Shown: positions 1-5,281 of the stretch, in pieces
Layout: every line of letters starts with the position of its first letter
How positions within the stretch are numbered: position 1 is the first letter of the stretch
The notes under the pieces: generated by a model
The model's database searches: none
What the model was told of the DNA's origin: nothing
The model's input: the letters and a program-made list of their open reading frames with translations, nothing else
NCBI GenBank assembly: GCA_958403605.1
Contig: CATXYA010000163.1
Span: 1-5,281 of the forward strand
Origin: an uncultured Oscillospiraceae bacterium
GTDB taxonomy: Bacteria > Bacillota > Clostridia > Oscillospirales > Ruminococcaceae
Direction of reading: 5' to 3'
Length of the DNA: 5,281 bases
Program-made: the position numbers and the translations under genes

Positions 1-1
1 C

Positions 2-766
2 GGCATGGACCGTGTGTACGAGGTGGGCCGCATCTTCCGCAACGAGGGCATGGACACCCGCCACAACCCGGAGTTCACCACCGTGGAGCTGTACCAGGCC
101 TACACCGATTACAAGGGCATGATGGACCTGGTGGAGGAGATGCACAAGCGCATCGCAGCCAAGGTGTGCGGCACCACCACCATCACCTATCAGGGCACGG
201 AGATCGACTTGTCCCACTGGGAGCGCCTGACCATGGTGGAGGCGGTGAAAAAGTACTCCGGCTGCGATTATTACGCTTGGAAGACCGACGAGGACGCCCG
301 CGCGGCGGCGGCGGAAAAGGGCGTCAAGGTGCCTGCGGACGCCACCCGCGGCAGTGTGCTGGCCGAGTTCTTCGACGAGTTTGTGGAGGCAAACCTCATC
401 CAGCCCACGTTTATTTACGATTATCCTGTGGAAAACAGCCCCTTGGCGAAGCGCAAGGCCGACGACCCCAACTTCACCGAGCGCTTCGAGTACTTCATCA
501 ACGGCGGCGAGTTCGGCAACGCCTTCAGCGAGCTGAACGATCCCATCGACCAGAAGGGCCGTTTTGAGCGCCAGGTGGCCGCCAAGCGCGCCGAGGAGCC
601 GGGCACCAACGCCCAAGTGGATTACGATTACGTCACCGCGCTGGAATACGGCCTGGCCCCCACGGGCGGCCTGGGCTTCGGCGTGGACCGCCTGGTGATG
701 CTGCTGACGGACTCCGCCTCCATCCGCGACGTATTGCTGTTCCCCACGATGAAGCCCATCGAGTAA
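2..766 (+). CDS. lysS: Lysyl-tRNA synthetase, class II, C-terminal half (5' end outside window)
   Basis: The enzyme charges tRNA-Lys with lysine using ATP in the cytoplasm. Only the last 254 or so codons are present, about half of the usual ~500-residue bacterial protein. The N-terminal OB-fold anticodon-binding domain and motif 1 lie upstream of the window. Motif 2 is clear near the start ([19 protein letters not shown], with the ATP-binding arginine in FRNE). The family block [12 protein letters not shown] lies mid-fragment. Motif 3 is [11 protein letters not shown], with the catalytic arginine codon at 689-691. The protein ends in the typical [12 protein letters not shown] tail with no extension. 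Stop codon TAA is at 764-766. The frame is open from base 2, so the gene is intact as far as visible. The following hairpin at 800-831 should end its transcript. The symbol lysS rests on strong family motifs; class I LysRS is excluded by motifs 2 and 3. Confidence 0.97.
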   Translation, partial: GMDRVYEVGRIFRNEGMDTRHNPEFTTVELYQAYTDYKGMMDLVEEMHKRIAAKVCGTTTITYQGTEIDLSHWERLTMVEAVKKYSGCDYYAWKTDEDARAAAAEKGVKVPADATRGSVLAEFFDEFVEANLIQPTFIYDYPVENSPLAKRKADDPNFTERFEYFINGGEFGNAFSELNDPIDQKGRFERQVAAKRAEEPGTNAQVDYDYVTALEYGLAPTGGLGFGVDRLVMLLTDSASIRDVLLFPTMKPIE

Positions 767-799
767 AAACGCAGTTTGGATCATCGCGAAAAGAAGAAA

Positions 800-839
800 A
801 AGCCCTGCGCATCCGCGGATGCGCAGGGCTTCCTTTTTT
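800..839. terminator. Bidirectional intrinsic terminator shared by lysS and the convergent regulator gene
   Basis: Bases 801-830 form a perfect 15+15 palindrome (arms AGCCCTGCGCATCCG and its exact complement), extended to 16 pairs by A800-T831. On the plus strand six Ts follow at 834-839. On the minus strand the purine run at 787-800 reads as a T-rich tract (TTTTTCTTCTTTTC). Both orientations therefore have a GC-rich stem plus U-run. The minus-strand gene stops at 838-840, inside the plus-strand T-run, so one short element closes both genes. Confidence 0.93.
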
Positions 840-2256
840 AAAACGTATCGGCGTTTTGGGCGGCCAGCGATGCCGCCGCGTTTGCCTGCGCGGCGATCAG
901 CGGGACCGCCCGTTTCAGTGCGCCGCAGAAAACGGCGGGGCTGGCGGCCTCCAGGCCGCGCTGCGCCTCTGCCAGCGCATTGGCCAGCGGCGCGGGGTCT
1001 GGCGGCGGCGCGGCAGCCAGCAGCGGCAGGCCCAGCAGCAGGGCCTCGTAAAGCTTGCCCCAGACCTCTTTGAGCGTGGGGGCCGGGCTGGTTTTTTGCA
1101 GAAGGCCGATGCAGGCGGCGAACGCCGCGGGGGCGTCCCCGGCGGTCAGCAGCGCCCGCAGCCGGGCAGCGCAGGGCGGAAGGCTCTCCGGCACGGCCAG
1201 GGCGAGCAGCTGGGGCAGCAGCTCCGCGGAGAGGGAGAGAATCTGCATCACATCCAGAAGATCTTTGAGGATGCGCTGCACGGCGGGCCGCCGCAGTGCC
1301 GCCGGGCCGGGTGCGCGGAGGGCCACCTGGGTCTCCATGCCTTGGTGGGAGACGGTGACGCCCAGCTCTTCCAGCAGGCCGGCGGTGCGCCGGACCGTGC
1401 TGAAGGAAACAGAGTAAGTTTTTGTTAAAAGCGCATAGGAGGGCAGGGCGGCCCCGGGGGCGTATTCCCGCGCAAGGCAGATGCGCTCGATCAGCTGTGC
1501 CGCCACGGAATAGCACAGCTGGGGCCGCTCCCGGTAGACGTTCCATTCAAAAGAGACCTGCCCGCACGCGGGCCGCTCGGCGGCTGCCAATTCGATATAA
1601 GCGGCCACGGTTTCGCCCAGATAAGCCAGCATCCCCAGGTAAACGCGGTAGAGCGCATCCCGGTCCCCGCTGCGGCAGGCACTGAGTGCCGTTTGGGACA
1701 GATCCCGGAGCCGGGCCCCGGCGTGGGGCATGGGCATGCGCTGGGTCAGGGTGTGCGGAAACTGGTAAAAGGACACGATCTCGTGATAAAAGCGCAGGGC
1801 CAGTTTATTTCCCGTCGCCTCGATCATCGCGTAGCCGCAGAGGAAAGACGCATAAAAATCGCCCTGCGCAATGCCGCCCGCCGCCTCCCCGATCAGCCGG
1901 AGCGCCGGCGCGGCCAGCTGCCGGCAGCCCGTTTCCAACAGCGGCAGCAGCAGCACGTCGATGGCCTTGTTGAGCACCGGAATGACGTCTTTGCGCGCCA
2001 GGTAATACGCCAGCGCCCTGCGGCGCCCCTCCTGCGCGGAGATATCGTACACCACAACGGTCTTCCGGCCCGGCGACAGGCGGATGTACCCGTCTTTCTG
2101 CAGCTGCAGGTAGGCGGCGCGGATGGTGCGCACAGAGGTGTGGTAGACCGCATGCAGCTCTTCCAGCGAGGGCAGCGGGTCGCCTTTTTGAAAATAGCCG
2201 AATTGGATCTGCGACGCAAAAAACTGGTAGATGACGCGGTACTTGCCTTGCTTCAT
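838..2256 (-). CDS. GntR-type transcriptional regulator with two winged-helix domains (tandem duplication)
   Basis: This is a 472-residue predicted cytoplasmic DNA-binding protein, about twice the ~230-250 residues of usual GntR/FCD regulators. Winged helix 1 spans about residues 5-70 (GDPLPSLEELHAVY...SVRTIRAAYLQLQKDGYI...GRKTVVV). Winged helix 2 spans about 247-313 (GAALPSYALLTKTY...SFSTVRRTAGLLEELGV). The two share G-x-x-LPS, L, Y, S-x-x-T-x-R, L and G at equivalent places, roughly 240 residues apart. Each is followed by an all-helical, alanine/leucine-rich region (about 75-245 and 314-472). The first has a faint FCD-like signature (ATGNKLAL at 147-154, SACRSGD at 192-198) but lacks the usual histidine ligands. 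I chose the start at 2256 because GGAAAGGAG lies 4 nt upstream. An in-frame ATG at 2328 would add 24 Ala/Pro-rich residues without an SD. The gene is divergent from the kinase operon, so it is a candidate regulator of it and of itself. Ligand unknown. Confidence 0.88.
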   Translation of the reverse strand: MKQGKYRVIYQFFASQIQFGYFQKGDPLPSLEELHAVYHTSVRTIRAAYLQLQKDGYIRLSPGRKTVVVYDISAQEGRRRALAYYLARKDVIPVLNKAIDVLLLPLLETGCRQLAAPALRLIGEAAGGIAQGDFYASFLCGYAMIEATGNKLALRFYHEIVSFYQFPHTLTQRMPMPHAGARLRDLSQTALSACRSGDRDALYRVYLGMLAYLGETVAAYIELAAAERPACGQVSFEWNVYRERPQLCYSVAAQLIERICLAREYAPGAALPSYALLTKTYSVSFSTVRRTAGLLEELGVTVSHQGMETQVALRAPGPAALRRPAVQRILKDLLDVMQILSLSAELLPQLLALAVPESLPPCAARLRALLTAGDAPAAFAACIGLLQKTSPAPTLKEVWGKLYEALLLGLPLLAAAPPPDPAPLANALAEAQRGLEAASPAVFCGALKRAVPLIAAQANAAASLAAQNADTF

Positions 2257-2260
2257 GGGT

Positions 2261-2269
2261 CTCCTTTCC
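2261..2269 (-). promoter_or_regulatory. Shine-Dalgarno of the double-GntR gene
   Basis: GGAAAGGAG on the minus strand, 4 nt before the ATG at 2256, decides the start in favour of the shorter protein. A small hairpin (CCGGC-GGC-GCCGG, plus-strand 2268-2280) closes directly on its first two bases. Confidence 0.75.
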
Positions 2270-2325
2270 GGCGCCGCCGGGGCCAAAGCGGCCGCAGCGG
2301 CTGCAGCGCCTGTTTTTGGACGGGG

Positions 2326-2375
2326 CAAACAGATACTTCTATTTTACCGGCAGCCCCGGCCGATGTCAAACAGAT
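2326..2375. repeat. 9-bp direct repeat CAAACAGAT bracketing the regulator promoter (candidate operators)
   Basis: CAAACAGAT occurs at 2326-2334 and again at 2367-2375; allowing one mismatch the match extends to 11 bases (CAAACAGATNC). The copies are 41 bp apart start to start, close to four helical turns. One overlaps the -35 box of the minus-strand promoter, the other the predicted transcription start. This is the placement expected of repressor sites. Binding by the neighbouring two-headed GntR protein is inference only; a chance repeat in 240 bp remains possible. Confidence 0.5.
2341..2369 (-). promoter_or_regulatory. Sigma-A promoter of the double-GntR gene
   Basis: Read on the minus strand, a perfect -35 box TTGACA (2369-2364) is followed after exactly 17 nt by TAAAAT (2346-2341), five of six matches to the -10 consensus. 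Transcription should begin near 2334. That gives a ~78-nt leader before the ATG at 2256 and puts the alternative ATG at 2328 only about 6 nt from the transcript start. A strong promoter would fit an autorepressed regulator (inference). Confidence 0.82.
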
Positions 2376-2382
2376 CCACGTT

Positions 2383-2433
2383 CTGCCGCTTTTTTTGGCA
2401 GACAAGAGCGGTATTTGGGCGGCAGCAAAAAAA
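2383..2433. repeat. Inverted repeat with paired A/T-tracts between the two promoters
   Basis: CTGCCGC at 2383-2389 is the exact reverse complement of GCGGCAG at 2419-2425. T7 at 2390-2396 and A7 at 2427-2433 follow the respective arms. The element sits in the 81 bp between the two -35 boxes. The 29-nt spacing makes it a poor terminator and a possible protein-binding or bent-DNA site. Function is not shown by sequence. Confidence 0.35.
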
Positions 2434-2450
2434 TGATGGCCCGCCGCATC

Positions 2451-2479
2451 TTGCCTTGCGGAGCGAGAAACGGTATAAT
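2451..2479 (+). promoter_or_regulatory. Sigma-A promoter of the kinase/solute-binding-protein operon
   Basis: TTGCCT (2451-2456, four of six matches to TTGACA) is followed after 17 nt by a perfect TATAAT (2474-2479). Transcription should start near 2486, leaving a ~98-nt leader before the SD-preceded ATG at 2584. It is the only good promoter seen ahead of the kinase. No separate promoter was seen before the downstream lipoprotein gene, so both probably share this one. Confidence 0.8.
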
Positions 2480-2485
2480 AAAAAC

Positions 2486-2583
2486 GAAAACTTACACATA
2501 TGAGCAAAGCTGGCCGCGGCGAAAAGCGCCGGGCCCGCCGGAAGGGGAAAAACGATCCGCCACAGGCGGAAAGGGATGGCACC
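2486..2583 (+). promoter_or_regulatory. Structured 5' leader of the kinase operon, with an SD-proximal hairpin
   Basis: Two hairpins can be drawn by eye. The first pairs 2512-2521 with 2527-2535 (nine pairs, one bulged G at 2516, loop AAAAG). The second pairs TCCGCC (2556-2561) with GGCGGA (2565-2570) around a 3-nt loop. The second arm includes the first three bases of the SD GGAAAGGG (2568-2575), which sits 8 nt before the ATG at 2584. Folding could therefore tune translation. There is no U-run after either stem, so neither looks like an intrinsic terminator, and I recognise no known riboswitch class. The leader also has an in-frame ATG at 2500 without an SD. Confidence 0.45.
2568..2575 (+). 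promoter_or_regulatory. Shine-Dalgarno of the hybrid histidine kinase
   Basis: GGAAAGGG with an 8-nt spacer to the ATG at 2584 supports that start over the ATG at 2500, which has no SD and lies only about 14 nt from the predicted transcription start. Confidence 0.65.
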
Positions 2584-4824
2584 ATGAACAAGGAAGTTCC
2601 AGGCCGGGAAGGGGCGGGCGGACTGCCCCGTAAAAAGAAAAAGGGAGCTTTGGCGGCGCCCGTCCAGATCGCGGTCATGCTGCTGCTGGTCGCCGCCATG
2701 GGCTTGTTCACCAGTGTCTTCTACCGCTCCATGGAGCGCGAGGTGTATCTGGAGCGGACGGCCTATTTGAAGGAGATCACCGCCCAGGTCGTCTCCACCG
2801 CGGATGCGGCCTCCACGGCGCAGTGGGACCTGGCCTCTATTTTTGCAGCGCAGCTGCAGGAGGCGTGCCCCACACGGGAGGAGCTGCCGGCGTTCATCAA
2901 GCGCGAAGAGGCGTCTTTTGGCCAGGTGGGGCTTTCTCTGCTGGCCTTTGATGAAGAGGGCAACTATTACGACGCCGGGGGCCACCGGGTGCGCTGGTCG
3001 GGCAGCATCGCCGTGATCGACGCGCAGGCCCCGGAGCATCAGGTGGAGATCACCACCCTGCCCACCACGACAAGTTCCATCGACGAGATGGTGTTCGTCC
3101 AGCGGATGGCGGCGCCTGCCGCACTGGAAGCGGGCGCTGCGCCGCTGACCCATGTGGCGGTGGTGCGGGATATGGCCGTGTTCAACGAAAAGCTGCAGGT
3201 GCCCTCGTTTGAGGGCCAGGGCGAAAACTATATCATCAGCAGCGCGGGCACCAAGATCTATCGCGGCCAGACGCCCAGCAGCGTCATCGGCGACGTGTAC
3301 AATGTGCTCAAGCCGCTGGAAAAGCTGACGTTCCAATACGGCAGCTCTTACGAGGAGCTGCGGCAGGCGGTGGCGGAGGGGAAAAGCTGCAGCCTGGAAT
3401 TCATCGCTGCGGACGGCAGCCATTACTACGCCGCCAGCTCCCCCATGGCAAACAATGGCTGGTCGCTGCTGTCCATCGTGCCCTCCGAGGTGGTCAGCGC
3501 GCGGATGCAGGCCTTTATGAACCAGGCCTTGATCGGCATGGGACTGATCGCGCTGGTGGTCGTGATCGCCATCTCGCTGGCGGCGCTTTTGGTGCTGCGG
3601 TACCGCGCCAGCCAGCGGCGGATGCGCCAGCAGGCGGAGATCAACGTGGCGCTGGAGAAGGCGGCCCGCGCCGCGCAGGAGGCCAGCCAGGCCAAAACTG
3701 TCTTCCTCTCCCACATGTCCCACGATATCCGCACCCCCATCAACGGCATCATGGGCATGACGGATATCGCCACCCGCAATATGGACGATCCGGCCCGCTT
3801 GCGGGACTGCCTGGCCAAGATCACCTCGGCGTCCCGCCACTTACTGAGCCTGGTCAACGACGTGCTGGATATGTCCCGCATCGAGAGCGGAAAAGTGCAG
3901 ATCGAAGAGAGCCCCTTCTATGTGGATTCCCTGCTGGACGGCTGCTACAGCGTGATCGCCGGGCAGGCGCTGGAGCACAAGCTCATTCTGAAAAAAGATT
4001 TTTCCGGCGTCACGCAGCCCTATCTGCGCGGGGACGAGCTGCATCTGCGCCAGATCCTCATCAACATCCTGGGCAACGCCGTCAAATTCACGCCCGAGGG
4101 CGGCACGGTGCAGTTTACCGCGCGGGACCGTGTGACAGCGGAGGGACGGGCGGAATTGACGGTGGTGATCGCCGACAACGGCGTGGGCATGAGCGAGGAA
4201 TTCCAGCAAAAGATCTTCGAGCCGTTCTCCCAGGAGGATGACAGCAGCCGCAGCAAGTACCAGGGCACCGGGCTGGGCATGTCCATCGTCAAGCAGCTGC
4301 TGGACCTGATGGGCGGCAGCGTTGTGTTGGAGAGCACCCCCGGCCAGGGCAGCTCCTTTACGGTGCAGCTGGCGCTGCCCATCGAGCAGGCGCCATCCCG
4401 GGAAACGGGCGCGGGCAGCGCCGAGGCGAATCTCTCCGGCATGCGGGTGCTGCTGGTCGAGGACAACGAGCTGAACATGGAGATCGCCCAGTATGTGCTG
4501 GAGGACTGCGGCGTCCAGGTCACCCCGGCGTGGAACGGCCAGGAGGCGGTGGAGGTATTCACCAAGTCCCCGGCGGGCAGCTTCGACACGATCCTGATGG
4601 ACGTGATGATGCCCGTGATGGACGGCATGGAGGCCGCCCGGGCCATCCGTGCCAGCGGCAGGGCCGACGCCGCCAGCGTCCCCATTGTGGCCATGACGGC
4701 CAACGCCTATGCGGAGGACCGCAAGGCGGCGCTGGCGGCGGGGATGGACCGGCACCTGACAAAGCCGCTGGAACGGGCTGATTTGGTGCGGACGCTGGTG
4801 GAATTGAACGGGAAGTCAAAATAA
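2584..4824 (+). CDS. Membrane-bound hybrid sensor histidine kinase with Cache-like sensor and C-terminal receiver
   Basis: A 746-residue inner-membrane signalling protein. After a basic N-terminus (RKKKK at 16-20) come TM1 (about 21-47), an extracytoplasmic sensor of ~265 residues (48-312) and TM2 (about 313-339). The sensor ends in NNGWSLLSIVP, typical of double-Cache domains. No HAMP domain is evident. A short helical linker leads to HisKA (about 371-436) with phospho-acceptor His380 in SHMSHDIRTP. The HATPase domain has Asn498 in the N box (NILGNAVKFTPEG), DNGVGM (531-536), FEPFSQ (545-550) and GTGLGMSI (561-568). The receiver (620-740) has acidic Glu626/Asp627, phospho-acceptor Asp673 (LMDVMMP), Thr705 and Lys727. 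All catalytic residues are present, so kinase and receiver should be active. There is no DNA-binding or HPt domain, so the final output partner is elsewhere. The start at 2584 is set by the SD GGAAAGGG; starting at 2500 would add 28 basic residues. It is followed after 26 nt by the lipoprotein gene, probably in one operon. Confidence 0.95.
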   Translation: MNKEVPGREGAGGLPRKKKKGALAAPVQIAVMLLLVAAMGLFTSVFYRSMEREVYLERTAYLKEITAQVVSTADAASTAQWDLASIFAAQLQEACPTREELPAFIKREEASFGQVGLSLLAFDEEGNYYDAGGHRVRWSGSIAVIDAQAPEHQVEITTLPTTTSSIDEMVFVQRMAAPAALEAGAAPLTHVAVVRDMAVFNEKLQVPSFEGQGENYIISSAGTKIYRGQTPSSVIGDVYNVLKPLEKLTFQYGSSYEELRQAVAEGKSCSLEFIAADGSHYYAASSPMANNGWSLLSIVPSEVVSARMQAFMNQALIGMGLIALVVVIAISLAALLVLRYRASQRRMRQQAEINVALEKAARAAQEASQAKTVFLSHMSHDIRTPINGIMGMTDIATRNMDDPARLRDCLAKITSASRHLLSLVNDVLDMSRIESGKVQIEESPFYVDSLLDGCYSVIAGQALEHKLILKKDFSGVTQPYLRGDELHLRQILINILGNAVKFTPEGGTVQFTARDRVTAEGRAELTVVIADNGVGMSEEFQQKIFEPFSQEDDSSRSKYQGTGLGMSIVKQLLDLMGGSVVLESTPGQGSSFTVQLALPIEQAPSRETGAGSAEANLSGMRVLLVEDNELNMEIAQYVLEDCGVQVTPAWNGQEAVEVFTKSPAGSFDTILMDVMMPVMDGMEAARAIRASGRADAASVPIVAMTANAYAEDRKAALAAGMDRHLTKPLERADLVRTLVELNGKSK

Positions 4825-4850
4825 GGGGGCCTTCCCCCCAGGAGGAAGCT
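4825..4850 (+). promoter_or_regulatory. Intercistronic hairpin and strong Shine-Dalgarno before the lipoprotein gene
   Basis: The 26-nt gap holds a GGGGG-CCTT-CCCCC hairpin (4825-4829 with 4834-4838), followed by the SD AGGAGG (4840-4845), 5 nt before the ATG at 4851. An alternative pairing, CTTCC (4831-4835) with GGAAG (4844-4848), uses part of the same C-run and would mask the SD. No U-run follows, so this is not a classical terminator. It could set the relative expression of lipoprotein over kinase (inference). Confidence 0.55.
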
Positions 4851-5281
4851 ATGAAAAAGCTGGGCATCAAAGCAGTTTCGCTGCTGGCTTCGCTGGCGCT
4901 GTGCGCCGCGCTGTTCGGCGCCTGCAAAGGGCCGGAGGCAACGCAGACGCCGCAGGCGCAGGGGGAGCATGAGCCGCTGACCATTCTGGCCACGGGCCTG
5001 GACTATGCCGCCTTTGAGCAGGTCATCGGGGAAAAGTTCCCCGAGATCAAGCTGGAATTCATCAGCTATACCGGCAGCAACAGCACGGGGTATTTGGAAT
5101 CCCTGCTGGAGCACGGCGAGGTGCCGGACATCTATACATTAGGTGTTTTTGCCCTGGAGGACAAGCAGCAGAAGTATCTGCTGGACCTGTCGGGGTATGA
5201 GTTCTTGAACAATTATAAGACCGCCGACATCAACCAGGTGACGCTGGACGGGGCCGTCTATCTGCTGCCCACCAATTCCAC
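4851..5281 (+). CDS. Extracellular solute-binding lipoprotein, ABC-transporter type (3' end outside window)
   Basis: The first 143 codons of a substrate-binding protein are visible. The N-terminus is a lipoprotein signal: basic MKKLGIK, a hydrophobic stretch to about residue 21, then lipobox FGAC with acylated Cys25 (Phe at -3 is less common than Leu but tolerated). A Gln/Pro/Glu-rich linker (26-41) tethers it to the membrane. The N-terminal lobe follows: EPLTILATG strand, helix, EIKLEFISY strand, then the family-typical VPDIY (91-95) and LDGAVYLLP (132-140). These fit the family 1 (MalE-like) solute-binding fold, often for sugars or oligosaccharides, but the ligand cannot be read from this part. 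Start is certain from AGGAGG 5 nt upstream. It is probably cotranscribed with the kinase, suggesting it supplies a transporter further downstream, or presents ligand to the kinase sensor. Full family length would be about 400-550 residues. Confidence 0.9.
   Translation, partial: MKKLGIKAVSLLASLALCAALFGACKGPEATQTPQAQGEHEPLTILATGLDYAAFEQVIGEKFPEIKLEFISYTGSNSTGYLESLLEHGEVPDIYTLGVFALEDKQQKYLLDLSGYEFLNNYKTADINQVTLDGAVYLLPTNS

Noticed and set aside
2285..2310. GC palindromes such as GCGGCCGC in the regulator leader
   Set aside because: They are short, expected in DNA of this composition, and give no coherent stem-loop with a U-run or known motif.
2257..2328. In-frame ATG at 2328 giving the regulator 24 extra N-terminal residues
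   Set aside because: There is no SD, it lies about 6 nt from the predicted transcript start, and the added residues are alanine/proline-rich low complexity from GC-rich leader DNA. The ATG at 2256 has GGAAAGGAG.
1693..2436. Plus-strand open frame of 247 codons across the regulator gene
   Set aside because: It is a shadow frame of the minus-strand regulator, which has clear winged-helix motifs, its own SD and its own promoter.
2242..2459. 10-bp direct repeat CTTGCCTTGC at 2242-2251 and 2450-2459
   Set aside because: One copy simply encodes the Lys-Gln-Gly-Lys start of the regulator. The other overlaps the kinase -35 box. With ~200 bp separation and a simple composition, I treat it as chance.
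2500..2583. In-frame ATG at 2500 giving the kinase 28 extra residues
   Set aside because: There is no SD, it is only about 14 nt after the predicted start of transcription, and the extra residues are a basic, non-conserved-looking stretch. The ATG at 2584 has GGAAAGGG at 8 nt spacing. It is not fully excluded.
2576..2587. Three-codon ORF (ATG GCA CCA TGA) overlapping the kinase start codon
   Set aside because: Its ATG directly abuts the SD, so initiation there is very unlikely. It is probably chance.
2344..4755. Long antisense open frames (minus strand 2344-3840 and 3841-4755) opposite the kinase
   Set aside because: They are composition artefacts of GC-rich DNA: rich in His, Arg and Gln, with no recognisable domain. 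They lie opposite a gene with complete kinase and receiver motifs.

Overview
The window reads as a stretch of GC-rich chromosome from an anaerobic gut-type Firmicute, most likely in the Oscillospiraceae/Ruminococcaceae (Faecalibacterium/Gemmiger-like). This placement is inferred from three things: high GC with strong Gram-positive Shine-Dalgarno (SD) sites, consensus vegetative promoters, and a Cache-type hybrid histidine kinase next to a lipoprotein solute-binding protein. There is no rRNA or other marker to fix the taxon. No tRNA, CRISPR array, insertion sequence or known riboswitch class was seen.

Layout. Bases 2-766 (+) are the 3' half of lysS (class II lysyl-tRNA synthetase). A perfect palindrome at 800-831, with T-runs on both strands, is a shared terminator between lysS and the convergent next gene. 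Bases 838-2256 (-) encode a 472-residue GntR-type regulator carrying two winged-helix DNA-binding domains, apparently an internal tandem duplication. Bases 2257-2583 are a divergent control region with two near-consensus promoters, a 9-bp direct repeat bracketing the regulator's promoter, and hairpins abutting both SD sites. Bases 2584-4824 (+) encode a membrane-bound hybrid histidine kinase with an extracytoplasmic Cache-like sensor, HisKA, HATPase and a C-terminal receiver. After a 26-nt gap with competing hairpins, bases 4851-5281 (+) begin a solute-binding lipoprotein that runs off the window.

How it fits together (inference). lysS is a housekeeping neighbour, insulated by the terminator. 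The other three genes look like one sensing and uptake locus. The lipoprotein would capture a small solute, possibly a sugar, outside the membrane. The kinase would sense a ligand, directly or through the lipoprotein. The divergent double-headed regulator would control its own promoter and perhaps the kinase operon. No separate response regulator with a DNA-binding output, no HPt domain and no ABC permease lie inside the window. The most unusual item is the tandem-duplicated regulator together with the repeated 9-mer at its own promoter.
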